DNA from: CAYZMS01 sp964479625
GTDB taxonomy: Bacteria > Bacteroidota > Bacteroidia > Chitinophagales > Saprospiraceae
Length of the DNA stretch: 64,000 bases
Assembly (NCBI GenBank): GCA_964479625.1
Contig: CAYZMS010000001.1
Span: 139,111 to 203,110 of the forward strand
Direction: 5' to 3'
Of this stretch, positions 17,691 to 27,150 are shown piece after piece. The number at the start of each line of letters is the position of its first letter. Within the stretch, counting starts at the first letter, position 1. Both the position numbers and the translations under genes were made by a program. The notes below the pieces were generated by a model. That model was not told the DNA's origin. It was given only the letters and a program-made list of their open reading frames with translations, and did not search any database.

Positions 17691-19640
17691 ATGAAAGGAG
17701 GCATAACACTCCAGTTTACCTTGGTCTTAATGGCGATCGCTTCGAACATGGGTTGGGCGCAAGTCCGGTAGGAGGTTCGCCTGCAGGAGAACTGGTAGTT
17801 TCACCGGGGGGCAGTGAATAAGGCTGCTGAGCAGGCATTTGACGATAGCGATTGGGAAACTGTTAAGGTACCCCATGACTGGGCCATCCATTTACCTTTC
17901 GAGTTAGATGGGAACGGTAGTACCGAGAAGTTACCCTGGAAAGGGGAAGGTTGGTACCGCAAGCAACTGGACATCCCCTCAGCCTGGGAGGACAAACAGT
18001 TTTACCTGATATTCGATGGCGTGATGGCCTTTCCCAAAGTATATTTAAACGGGATACTGGTCGGTAAGTGGGATTATGGATATAATTCGTTTTATCTGAA
18101 TGTCACTGATGCCATTAAAACCAGGGGCAAAATACATTAGGTGTTCATACCGATACCCGCCCCCACGACAGCCGCTGGTACCCGGGAGCAGGGATTTATC
18201 GAAAGGTTCGTCTATTGGTGGTGGATCCGGTACATATTGGGGTCTGGGGGACCTGCGTAACCACTCCCATTGTCAAAGACTACTATGCTGATGTACGAAT
18301 TCGAACGGATCTGCATAATTTTTCGAATACCGGCGATACGCTCGAACTGGTTCCCCGTATTTTTACTCCGGAGGGCCGGGAGGCCCTAAGGGATACGGTC
18401 GGAGCATTTTTCCCTGCCGGGGCTTCCAAAACCCTGGAAAACAACCTAAGCCTTTCTGATCCATTGCTTTGGGATGTAGAAGCGCCGCATCTGTATGAAC
18501 TGCGAAGCGAGGTTTATGCAGATGACCAATTAAGGGATACCTATAATACAACTTTTGGGATACGGACCATCCGCTTTACTGCAGACGAAGGTTTTTACCT
18601 GAACGATCGAAAATTACAATTAAAAGGAGTGAATCTCCACCATGGAAATGGTCCATTCGGAGCTGCTTTTCACACCCGGGCCATGGAACGCCAACTGGAG
18701 ATCATGCAAGCCATGGGGGTGAATACTATTCGGAATAGTCACAATATCGCTGCTCCGGAGTTGCTGGAGCTTTGTGATCGAAAGGGCTTATTATTTTTTA
18801 ACGAGGTATTTGATAAATACGACGCCAAGGCCGGGATAACTGATACCACAAACTTTGAATCCTTTACTCATCTGAATATTCGAAACTTTGTAGTGCGAGA
18901 TCGAAACCATCCCAGCGTTTTTCTTTGGAGTGTGGAGAATGAGATTTGGGATGTGCAATGGAACATCAACGGTAGATTTCATCGCCTGCACACTATGTTG
19001 AATTATCTGGAAAAATACGATCCCACCCAGCTCAACACCCTGGTTTGTGATAATTTGCAAAGTGCCGTTTTGCGGAATTTCGATTACTATGATGTACACG
19101 CCTGAGAATTATGGTCGGCGATACCGACTGGCTCGCCAGTTGGAACCGAAAAAGTCGGTCTTGATTAGTGAGTCGGCTTCTACCCTGAGTACAAGAGGGT
19201 TTTATGAATTTCCTTTACCCCAGCGGCCGGTTGGTTTTACCAACTCCCTGCAGGTGAGTTTTTACGACGTACATGCCCCATGGTGGGCAGAACTAGCCGA
19301 TGAGGATTTTAAATGGCAGCAAGAGGAGCCATACATTGCCGGAGAATTTTTATGGACGGGCTTTGATTACCTGGGTGAACCCACCCCCTATGATAACAAC
19401 ACCGTTCGCGAGATGGGGATGACCGATCGGGAAGCCGCTCGGAGCAGTTACTTCGGAGCAGTTGACCTTGTGGGTATACCCAGGGATCGGTTTTATCTCT
19501 ACAAGAGCTATTGGAAACCGGAGGATACGACTATCCACATCCTGCCTCATTGGAACTGGCCGGGGCGGGAAGGACAAAAAACACCGGTATTTGTATCCAC
19601 CAATGGCGATTGTGCGGAATTATTCGTTAACGGCCAATCC
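17691..19640 (+). pseudogene. GH2 beta-galactosidase, inactivated by stops, frameshifts and 3' truncation
   Basis: The frame starts at ATG 17691 with a signal peptide ending GWAQ and continues in-frame through TAG at 17769-17771 and TAG at 17796-17798. The intervening and following residues (EVRLQENW, FHRGAVNKAAEQ, WETVKVPHDWAI) are normal GH2 sequence. An A-run at 18129-18132 is one base short, shifting the frame before TLGVHTDTRPHDSRWYPG. A second shift lies at about 19099-19106 after NFDYYDVHA. Family motifs remain: GVNLHHGNGPFGAAF, acid/base WSVENE, LISES and GEFLWTGFDYLGEP. Homology stops near 19630 at CAELFVNGQS, where an antisense symporter fragment begins. It would have removed terminal galactose from oligosaccharides released by the GH53. 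Homopolymer error could explain one shift, but not both TAG codons and the truncation. Confidence 0.88.
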
Positions 19641-20129
19641 AATGATACAAGGTATAAGAATGGAGCCGGTCTCTTCTCCCATGATGGTGTCCAGCGCGGT
19701 AGCTCCAAGGTAGAGTACAGAGGTCAGGTTGACAAAAATATACAGTGCGATCCAGAAAACTGCCAGTATGGTCTTTAGATTGGAGCTATACCGTTGTTCG
19801 ATAAATTCAGGGATGGTATACAAGCCTTATTTTATAAAAATTGGAAGAAAGAACTTGCCCACAATCAGCAGAGTGATGACCGCCATCCATTCATAGGAAG
19901 CAATAGCCAGGCCAATGGCAAAACCTGAGCCTGACATACCTATAAATTGCTCTGCGGAAATATTTGCAGCAATTAAGGATGCACCGATCGCCCACCAGGG
20001 CAGGGATTTGCTTGCAAGAAAATAATCTTCAGAAGTCTTGCCTCCCTTTCGGGTAACCCAAAAGGCAATGCCTACGATGGTTATGGCATAAGCAATAAAA
20101 ATGACATAATCAATAACTGCAAAATTCAT
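19626..20129 (-). pseudogene. Sodium/solute symporter (SSS family), truncated remnant
   Basis: The N-terminus reads MNFAVIDYVIFIAYAITIVG, then TRKGGKTSEDYFLASKSLPWW and IAANISAEQFIGMSGSG, standard for SSS sugar symporters of the SGLT type. An in-frame TAA at 19827-19829 interrupts ...LPIFIK before GLYTIPEFIEQRYSS, which continues in the same frame. The sequence then runs to IPCIIGLA and ends abruptly at about 19630, where it meets the GH2 remnant in opposite orientation. Only about four of the usual 12-14 membrane segments remain. It probably once imported galactose or galactosides for this locus. Confidence 0.88.
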
Positions 20130-20240
20130 AGTCAGGAACCCGATTAGTGAAAAGCGGAGCCCGAAATATACAGAATAGGATTGTGGGAAGAAGGATGTTT
20201 TTGCTTCTGCTCCAACTAAAGCCAGCTTCTACTGGAATGT

Positions 20241-21386
20241 TTATTGTAATTGGCGGTCTTTCCAGCGGTAAGATTTGACAAGGTTCGCCGCTATTCCCAG
20301 GAAAGTAATGTACCAGACATGCAAAACCTGGGCTGGTAAAAAATATCGCAACAGGCCCCTCCGCTCGAAAAACCGGCAGGCTTCCGACAACAGCAACCAA
20401 TCTCCAAAAACCTTTAATAACCAACTTAACCCCCAAATCAACCAAGCATGCGAGGGCATAAAAAGAAGGATCAGTAAGGGACTCAAAACCAGGTAACAAC
20501 ACAATAAAAAGACCAATGCCAACTGTGCCGTAATACTCCAACCGGAGTAGGCCGCATTTTTGGTGCCCCAGCGCAGCCTTTGTTGAATAAAGGCTCGGAA
20601 AGAGAGGAGGGCAGGGGTTTCAACGACAACCTTCCGGTTTTTTAAAAAGGCGATTTCACTGGGAAACTGTGCAGCGATCTTATGCAGCAAAAAAAGATCA
20701 TCCCCCGAGGCAATATGGTCATTCCCTGTATACCCTTTGACCTTTTGAAAGGCCCGTTTGGCGTAAGCCATATTTGCGCCATTGGCCATTAACCATCCTC
20801 CATGTTGAAATCCTGCACCGGTAATCAACATCATACCCAGAAAATCAAGGGCCTGAAAAGCTTCGAATAGGGTCTTGTTATTGGAGAATTGAACCGGGCC
20901 GGCTACAAACACCAATGGCCTGGATTCCAACAGGCTACCGATCTGCCTGAGCCAAGCGGGCGGGACGAGGCAATCGGCATCCGTGGTAATGATATGATCC
21001 CCACTTGCGTGTTCAACCCCAATACTTAGGGCCTGTTTTTTGCCACGCTTATTGGAGAAATCTTTTAATTGTAACAGCCGGACCCTATGCTCCCCTCCGC
21101 TCAGGTTTTGTACGCGATCAACTGTTTCATCAGTAGAATGGTCGTCGATGATAATGATCTCGAATAAATGGGAAGGATAGTCTTGCGCGAGCAGACTATC
21201 CAAACAAGCTTCGATTCGATCAGCCTCATTGCGAGCAGGAAGGAGGATACTCAAGAAAATAGTGGGCTCACAGGAGGGAGGAGGTTCCCAGAATGGGAGG
21301 CGCTTCCAGTATTTTAAGTAAAACAGGATCAAAAAGAAATAGCCCAAACCCAGTATTGGGCCCACCCAAAGGAGGGTTTGGCTCAT
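20241..21386 (-). CDS. Membrane glycosyltransferase family 2
   Basis: 381 residues. One membrane segment near residues 5-25, a GT-A domain starting FLSILLPARNEADRIEACLDSL, nucleotide-binding IIIIDDHSTDET, the metal-binding TTDADC and the QQRLRW motif typical of processive or lipid-anchored GT2 enzymes. Three further membrane segments follow at the C-terminus. Its ATG overlaps the stop of the upstream membrane-protein gene by 4 bp (ATGA), so the pair is translationally coupled. The acceptor cannot be told; cell-envelope polysaccharide or glycolipid synthesis is likely. Confidence 0.88.
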   Translation of the reverse strand: MSQTLLWVGPILGLGYFFLILFYLKYWKRLPFWEPPPSCEPTIFLSILLPARNEADRIEACLDSLLAQDYPSHLFEIIIIDDHSTDETVDRVQNLSGGEHRVRLLQLKDFSNKRGKKQALSIGVEHASGDHIITTDADCLVPPAWLRQIGSLLESRPLVFVAGPVQFSNNKTLFEAFQALDFLGMMLITGAGFQHGGWLMANGANMAYAKRAFQKVKGYTGNDHIASGDDLFLLHKIAAQFPSEIAFLKNRKVVVETPALLSFRAFIQQRLRWGTKNAAYSGWSITAQLALVFLLCCYLVLSPLLILLFMPSHAWLIWGLSWLLKVFGDWLLLSEACRFFERRGLLRYFLPAQVLHVWYITFLGIAANLVKSYRWKDRQLQ

Positions 21387-21847
21387 TTTCGAAAGAAATC
21401 TTCATAGTCACTGGAAGAGGATTCATCCGGCCGCTCCATTCGGTCGAAATCTAATCTTTTACTTTCCAACTCCTCAAAATCAGTTAATTCGCCTTCCTGT
21501 TGTTTTCGGATTTCGGATTCTACCTGTTTTAATTTGCGTTTAAACAGAGCCCGTCCTAAAAGAAATAAAGAAACCACCGGAAAGCCAACGATCGTTAGCA
21601 ATACTGCCCCAATCCCTAATAAGGTATCCTTTTTGAAGACCCTTTGGACCCAGCGACCGTAATCCAGAATTACGCTTCGATCGATAAAGAGGGTAGCGAC
21701 CAGTAATAAGGGAGAAAGGAACAATAAGATGCGGAAAGCCAGACGGGCTAACATAAACAGACCAATCATTACTGCTACAATGATCAGTATACTCCACAAA
21801 GGATGCATGCCTCCTCGCCCGGTGCTGTTATAACTGAAATTTGGCAT
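21383..21847 (-). CDS. Uncharacterised membrane protein, partner of the GT2
   Basis: 154 residues. Three hydrophobic stretches lie at about 18-38, 39-55 and 76-98, then a charged cytoplasmic tail (KRKLKQVESEIRKQQEGEL) that probably forms a short coiled coil and ends DYEDFFRK. No family recognised. The 4-bp overlap with the downstream glycosyltransferase gene suggests the proteins work together or need matched amounts. Confidence 0.75.
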   Translation of the reverse strand: MPNFSYNSTGRGGMHPLWSILIIVAVMIGLFMLARLAFRILLFLSPLLLVATLFIDRSVILDYGRWVQRVFKKDTLLGIGAVLLTIVGFPVVSLFLLGRALFKRKLKQVESEIRKQQEGELTDFEELESKRLDFDRMERPDESSSSDYEDFFRK

Positions 21848-22057
21848 ATATTTTATTTTGTATTTCTATAGAACCAGGCCTACCTTAATCAAAAAGAATT
21901 TGGACTTTACCAGGCTAATTTTGAACTTCGTATATCCGGAGATCCAATTTCTTTAACCCATAAAATATAGCTTAAGTTGCTAAAGCGATAAAACCATCGA
22001 TTAGTCTTAGGGTGTTTTAGATTAAATGCCCTGCAAAGGTGAATTTAACGAATTGCT

Positions 22058-22089
22058 TTTGTGAGAGCCCGCTTTAGCCCTTATTTTTG
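22058..22089 (+). promoter_or_regulatory. Full Bacteroidota-type promoter (TTTG-N20-TAttTTTG)
   Basis: TTTG at 22058-22061 and TATTTTTG at 22082-22089 are separated by 20 nt, close to the usual 19. The predicted start near 22096 leaves a leader of about 25 nt before the ATG at 22121 and lies too close to allow the GTG at 22106 to be the main start. Confidence 0.7.
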
Positions 22090-22120
22090 AACAAAATCTT
22101 CGAATGTGAAACGTGGAAAT

Positions 22121-23467
22121 ATGAATAAGATCACCTGGCTTTCTTTTTGTTTTTTGGGGTGCTTGTTTTTTCAAGCTAATGCACAAGGCACCTTAACGGC
22201 AAATTTGACCGAATGTGAACAAGCCCCAGTGGTGTACACCTTCAATGGGATAGCTTTCGAACCTGTCGGTCCAATGAAACCGGGAAAAAAAGAGGAGTAT
22301 GAATGGGAATTCTCCACCGATCAGCCTGACTTTTTCTACCTCAAGGCCGAAGACCGGCGGATGCTTCCCATCATTTTGGGAGGAGAAGCTGTCGTGAATA
22401 TTGAAGGAACCTGTCCACGTATTAGCAGTGCCGATATCCATTCCGAGCTAAATGAAGATTACAAGACACTAAAGGCAGAGCTTGACAAGCACAGAGATGA
22501 AGGAAATGCTCTTCAACGGCAATTTATGCGGGCAGATGAGGTTACCAGGGATTCCCTACAGGCGCTACTTACAAAGGTAGATGCAGCAAAATTAAACCTG
22601 CTGGATTCCATTCGGGAAACCAATGACTACCTTGCCCAAATTGCTGCCGTGAATACCTATTTGTCTTATATCAATAACAAAGGGGAATACCGGCATGAGA
22701 TCCTTTATTTCGCCAACGAATTCTTTGGTCAGGCAGATCTGGCTGATCCGGCCTATAACCACATGCCCTGGTTGTATGAATCCTTTCGGTCGTTTACGAA
22801 TACTTTGCTGGCAACCCGCCTGGCCGGGGATCCGCTTCAGCAAACCCTGGAGAGAAATCTTAGCAAGGTGCCGGAAAAAACAGTCGCTCACCGAATGGCT
22901 CTGGGAGGAGTCGTATCGGTATTACGAGAAAAGCGTCACGATCTATATGCCGATTTCGGAAAACAGTTTCTAGACCTCTATGGGGAGGAACTTCCAAGGG
23001 CAATGGCCGATATGGGGCCCGAGATCGACCGAATGCTCGGACTGCGAATTGGAGGAATAGTCCCTGATTTCACCCAGCAAACTCCGGATGGTAAAGACCT
23101 GAGCCTTATTAGCTTACGTGGCGATTATGTCCTTATTGACTTTTGGGCAAGTTGGTGCCGACCCTGCCGGATGGAGAACCCCAACGTCCTGAGGGCATAC
23201 AACAAATATAAAGATAAAGGCTTTGAGATCCTCGGCGTAAGTTTGGATAAAACGGAAGATAAATGGGTAGAAGCCATCGAAGAAGATGGACTGACTTGGT
23301 TACACGTTAGTGATCTCCAGGGTTGGAAAAATGAGGTAGCACAACAATTTGGCATTTCCTCTATTCCTGCCACCATTCTGATTGACCCGGAAGGGAAGAT
23401 CATTGCCAAAAATCTCCGAGGCCCTTATCTTGAATCCAAGCTGGAGGAATTATTCGGCCCGGAATAG
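22121..23467 (+). CDS. TlpA-like thiol:disulfide oxidoreductase, exported
   Basis: 448 residues from ATG 22121; a GTG five codons earlier is possible. Signal peptide MNKITWLSFCFLGCLFFQANAQ. The first ~300 residues include a beta-rich N-terminal domain like those found in periplasmic thioredoxins of this phylum (DUF4369-like) and a long helical part. Residues about 310-448 are a thioredoxin fold of the TlpA/ResA type: VPDFTQQTPDGKDLSL, the active site WASWCRPC, and the cis-Pro loop SIPATILIDPEG. It should act as a reductant in the periplasm, for example for cytochrome c maturation or for metabolite stress. It converges with the M16 peptidase gene, 18 bp apart. Confidence 0.88.
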   Translation: MNKITWLSFCFLGCLFFQANAQGTLTANLTECEQAPVVYTFNGIAFEPVGPMKPGKKEEYEWEFSTDQPDFFYLKAEDRRMLPIILGGEAVVNIEGTCPRISSADIHSELNEDYKTLKAELDKHRDEGNALQRQFMRADEVTRDSLQALLTKVDAAKLNLLDSIRETNDYLAQIAAVNTYLSYINNKGEYRHEILYFANEFFGQADLADPAYNHMPWLYESFRSFTNTLLATRLAGDPLQQTLERNLSKVPEKTVAHRMALGGVVSVLREKRHDLYADFGKQFLDLYGEELPRAMADMGPEIDRMLGLRIGGIVPDFTQQTPDGKDLSLISLRGDYVLIDFWASWCRPCRMENPNVLRAYNKYKDKGFEILGVSLDKTEDKWVEAIEEDGLTWLHVSDLQGWKNEVAQQFGISSIPATILIDPEGKIIAKNLRGPYLESKLEELFGPE

Positions 23468-23485
23468 CCCCGCCATGGTAAAGAT

Positions 23486-24721
23486 TTATTGGGCGCGGTA
23501 TTGTAATTCTGAGCAATTTTCCTCCGTAATAATCACCCTTGCCATCCGATTGAGGTCGTTTGTGGTCAGTTGTTGATACAGCGTTTTTTCCTCGTTTATC
23601 AATTCCGCTCTGCCCAGGCATTCGAAGAAGGCAAGGTTCATGGCTTTATTCAGGATATTGAGTTCGGAAAAGGCCAGGCTACTTTGGACTTTATTTTTCC
23701 ATTTGGTCAACTCTTTCTCGGTAATGCCTTCTTCCTTAAGGAGCTCCAATTCCCACCAAATGGCTTCGCTCACCTTTTCCAGGCTAATCCCGAATGATGG
23801 CCTTGCTTCGATCACCAAAAGCCCAGGGTCGATACTCCCACTTATGTAACAATCGATATGGGAAACGATTTTTTTCTCTTTAAGTAAGCAACGGTAAAGT
23901 CTGGCAGAAGGGCCGTTACACAACAGGTCAGAAAGTAAATCTGCCGCATAAAAATCCGGGTGGAGCCGGTCAGGGGTGTGGAAGGCCAGGTAAAGGGCAT
24001 CCATTGGTACCTTTGCTTGCGAGATGCGCTGCTCCAGCTTTTTTTGGGGAGGTTCCTGAGGCAGAACCCGTTGTGGACTGGGCCCGGCTGGAATATCTTC
24101 GAACCATTTCTCAGCAAGTTGTACTCCCTGCTCTGGTTGAATAGGCCCGGCTATGACCAGGATGGCATTGTTTGGCCTGTAAAATTTCTGGTAGAATTCC
24201 TGCACTTCCTCCATTTTTGCTTCTTCCACATGACGGGGGATCTTTCCAATGGTTGGCCACCGGTAGGGGTGCACCTTATAGGCCATATCAGACAAATGGT
24301 GCCAGGCATCACCGTAAGGTTCGTTGATACAATTTTCCTTGAATTCTTCCAACACTACCCTGCGCTGGGTCTCCAACGACCGTTCATCGAAATTTAAGGC
24401 GCTCATGCGGTCACTTTCCAACCAGAGGGCAGTTTCGAGGTTTTCGGCGGGTAAAATTTCGTAGTAATTGGTAATATCGTTATTCGTAAAAGCATTATTC
24501 TCCCCCCCTGCTAACTGGATGTATTCATCAAAATCCGGAGCATTGGTAGATCCTCCGAACATGAGGTGCTCAAAAAGGTGAGCGAAGCCTGTCCGGTCCG
24601 GGCGTTCATCCCGGGCGCCGACCTGATACAAAACATTTACTGCCACCATAGGGGTACTGAAATCAGGGTGGATCAAAACCCGCAGGCCATTTTTAAGAAC
24701 AAATCGTTTGTACTGTATCAA
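23486..24721 (-). CDS. M16-family zinc metallopeptidase
   Basis: 411 residues, the size of a single active M16B subunit. The inverted zinc motif HLFEH is at residues 48-52 (His48, Glu51, His52), with the third ligand expected in the downstream ERRSLETQRRVVLEEFKEN segment. The rest is the usual two-repeat M16 fold with GPIQPEQGVQLAEKWF. No signal peptide is seen, so it may act in the cytoplasm. M16 enzymes often pair with an inactive homologue; none is adjacent here. Confidence 0.9.
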   Translation of the reverse strand: MIQYKRFVLKNGLRVLIHPDFSTPMVAVNVLYQVGARDERPDRTGFAHLFEHLMFGGSTNAPDFDEYIQLAGGENNAFTNNDITNYYEILPAENLETALWLESDRMSALNFDERSLETQRRVVLEEFKENCINEPYGDAWHHLSDMAYKVHPYRWPTIGKIPRHVEEAKMEEVQEFYQKFYRPNNAILVIAGPIQPEQGVQLAEKWFEDIPAGPSPQRVLPQEPPQKKLEQRISQAKVPMDALYLAFHTPDRLHPDFYAADLLSDLLCNGPSARLYRCLLKEKKIVSHIDCYISGSIDPGLLVIEARPSFGISLEKVSEAIWWELELLKEEGITEKELTKWKNKVQSSLAFSELNILNKAMNLAFFECLGRAELINEEKTLYQQLTTNDLNRMARVIITEENCSELQYRAQ

Positions 24722-24803
24722 CGTAACAAGATTTAACCATTTTAAATATCCATACTAACCACATTCACCCTTATAATGGTTTCAGGGAGGAGAAAAATAT
24801 TCG

Positions 24804-24811
24804 CAAAATTA
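24804..24811 (-). promoter_or_regulatory. Predicted promoter -7 element for the M16 gene (TAatTTTG)
   Basis: On the minus strand TAATTTTG matches TAnnTTTG. The start would lie near 24797, giving a leader of about 75 nt. No convincing TTTG was seen at -33. Confidence 0.4.
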
Positions 24812-24953
24812 AAGGCTTTTACACTTCGTTGCCGGTATTCGAAAGAATTTGGTTGAAATTTGAATTTGTTGCTCCCTTTCCCGGCGGCTTCATGACTTGC
24901 TGGAATAGTGGGTAATATTGATAAAAGTCCTTTTTTCTACTGCTTATTCCGGT

Positions 24954-24961
24954 TATATTTG
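24954..24961 (+). promoter_or_regulatory. Predicted promoter -7 element for methylmalonyl-CoA mutase (TAtaTTTG)
   Basis: TATATTTG is an exact match. Transcription from about 24968 would leave a 12-nt leader before ATG 24981 and exclude the upstream in-frame ATG at 24918. Confidence 0.5.
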
Positions 24962-24980
24962 GATAATTAACCACTTAACT

Positions 24981-27125
24981 ATGAAGCGACCCGATTTTAG
25001 TGCCATTGAACTTGATCTTTCCCGACGGGGCTCTGCCCCGGCAGTTGAAAAGCGGGAGTGGAATACTCCGGAACATATTCCGGTAAAGTCTTTTTACGAC
25101 CCTCAGGATGTAGCTGGCTTAAAACACTTGTCATTTGGTGCTGGGCTGCCCCCCTTTTTAAGAGGGCCATATAGCTCCATGTATGCCGTACGGCCCTGGA
25201 CGATCCGCCAATATGCCGGTTTTTCTACAGCCGAGGAAAGTAATGCATTTTATCGGCGTAACCTGGAGCAAGGGCAGAAAGGGCTTTCGGTTGCTTTTGA
25301 CCTCGCAACACATAGGGGGTATGACTCAGATCACTCCAGGGTAGAAGGTGACGTGGGAAAGGCCGGGGTTGCAATCGATACAGTGGAGGATATGAAGCTC
25401 TTGTTCGACCGAATCCCATTGGATAAAATGTCGGTGTCTATGACGATGAACGGAGCCGTCATTCCCGTGATGGCCTTTTATATCGTTGCCGCGGAGGAGC
25501 AAGGGGTCTCTCCGGAACAGTTAAGCGGCACCATCCAGAATGATATCCTGAAGGAGTTCATGGTTCGGAATACGTACATCTATCCACCAGAGCCTTCCAT
25601 GCGCATCATCGCGGATATTTTTGCTTATACCGCCCAGCATATGCCCCGTTTCAATTCGATCAGTATTAGTGGCTACCATATGCACGAGGCCGGTGCTCCG
25701 GCTGATATTGAACTAGCCTATACGCTGGCGGATGGACTGCAATATATTCGAGCAGGCCTGGCTGCAGGCTTGAAAATTGACGAATTCGCTCCACGCCTTT
25801 CCTTCTTCTGGGCTATCGGGATGAACCATTTCATGGAGATCGCAAAAATGCGGGCAGGGCGTATGCTCTGGGCCAAATTGGTTAAACAATTTGACCCGCA
25901 AAATCCAAAGTCCATGGCCTTGAGAACCCATTGCCAGACCTCGGGATGGAGCCTTACTGAACAAGATCCTTTCAATAATATCACTCGAACCACTGTTGAG
26001 GCTTTGGCTGCCGTATTAGGAGGTACTCAATCACTGCATACTAACTCACTGGACGAAGCTATCGCCCTTCCGACAGATTTTTCTGCTAAAATTGCTCGCG
26101 ATACTCAAATCTTTTTACAAGAAGGAACGGACATCACCAAAGCAGTGGACCCTTGGGCGGGATCCTATTATCTGGAGTCCCTGACTGATCAATTGGCGAA
26201 AAGAGCTTGGTCCCTGATTGAGGAAGTAGAAGATTTGGGAGGTATGGCGAAAGCTATTGAAACCGGCTTGCCAAAACTGCGGATCGAAGAGGCAGCTGCA
26301 CGTAAACAGGCTCGTATCGATAGTGGTAAGGATAAAATTGTAGGCGTCAATATTTTTGTGCGGGAGGAAGAAGATCCCATTGATATTCTTGAGGTGGATA
26401 ATACCGCTGTGCGCGATGCTCAAATAAAGAGAATTAAGACGGTAAATTCAACCCGGAACGAATCGGCTGTCCAGTCCGCCTTGAAGGATTTGGCAAAGGT
26501 TGCTGAAACGGGCAGCGGGAATTTATTAGCAGCGGCGGTAACCTGTGCACGGCATCGGGCTACATTGGGGGAAATATCTACCGCTATGGAGTCCTCCTTT
26601 GGCCGCTTTGCTTCCCTTACTAAATCAGTATCCGGCGTATATTCCAGTGAGATCAGTAATGATGATGATTTTCTTCGTGCAAGGTCCCTTGCCGACCAAT
26701 TTGCCGACCTGGAAGGGCGCCGTCCCCGGATCATGATCGCAAAATTGGGCCAGGATGGCCACGACCGGGGCGCCAAGGTTATCGCTACCAGCTTTGCTGA
26801 TCTGGGGTTTGATGTGGATATTGGTCCTTTGTTCCAAACGCCTGAGGAGGCAGCCCGGCAGGCTGCAGAGAACGATGTCCATCTGCTTGGGATCTCTTCA
26901 CTGGCTGCCGGCCACAAGACGCTGGTGCCAAAAACAATTCAAGCCCTAAAAGCTTTGGGCAGAGAGGACATTATGGTAGTGGTAGGAGGCGTTATCCCTC
27001 ATCAGGACTATGAATACCTCTTTGAACAGGGAGTGGTTGGAGTCTTTGGCCCGGGAACCAGAATTGCTAAAGCGGCGCAACAAATCTTAGAAGTACTGAT
27101 TGCAGATGGTGAGGAGGTAGAGTAA
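24981..27125 (+). CDS. mutB: Methylmalonyl-CoA mutase, large (catalytic) subunit
   Basis: 714 residues from MKRPDFSAIELDLSRR. The frame runs 21 codons further upstream, but a predicted promoter sits there. The N-terminal CoA-binding barrel has RGPYSSMYAVRPWTIRQYAGFSTAEE and SVSMTMNGAVIPVMAFYIVAA; only parts are quoted here as family landmarks. The C-terminal cobalamin domain has GQDGHDRGAKV, where His594 would be the lower cobalt ligand, and GGVIPHQDYEYL. It interconverts methylmalonyl-CoA and succinyl-CoA in propionate metabolism using adenosylcobalamin. The small subunit gene, usually just upstream, is not in this window. Confidence 0.96.
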   Translation: MKRPDFSAIELDLSRRGSAPAVEKREWNTPEHIPVKSFYDPQDVAGLKHLSFGAGLPPFLRGPYSSMYAVRPWTIRQYAGFSTAEESNAFYRRNLEQGQKGLSVAFDLATHRGYDSDHSRVEGDVGKAGVAIDTVEDMKLLFDRIPLDKMSVSMTMNGAVIPVMAFYIVAAEEQGVSPEQLSGTIQNDILKEFMVRNTYIYPPEPSMRIIADIFAYTAQHMPRFNSISISGYHMHEAGAPADIELAYTLADGLQYIRAGLAAGLKIDEFAPRLSFFWAIGMNHFMEIAKMRAGRMLWAKLVKQFDPQNPKSMALRTHCQTSGWSLTEQDPFNNITRTTVEALAAVLGGTQSLHTNSLDEAIALPTDFSAKIARDTQIFLQEGTDITKAVDPWAGSYYLESLTDQLAKRAWSLIEEVEDLGGMAKAIETGLPKLRIEEAAARKQARIDSGKDKIVGVNIFVREEEDPIDILEVDNTAVRDAQIKRIKTVNSTRNESAVQSALKDLAKVAETGSGNLLAAAVTCARHRATLGEISTAMESSFGRFASLTKSVSGVYSSEISNDDDFLRARSLADQFADLEGRRPRIMIAKLGQDGHDRGAKVIATSFADLGFDVDIGPLFQTPEEAARQAAENDVHLLGISSLAAGHKTLVPKTIQALKALGREDIMVVVGGVIPHQDYEYLFEQGVVGVFGPGTRIAKAAQQILEVLIADGEEVE

Positions 27126-27150
27126 AAATTGCTGCACCTCCATTTACTCA

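Noticed and set aside
17769..17798. The two TAG codons in the GH2 gene as evidence of stop-codon reassignment or recoding.
   Set aside because: Frameshifts and a truncation occur in the same gene, the neighbouring symporter has TAA, and normal genes in the window end at TAG (for example 31194, 53 kb genes). Decay explains all of it.
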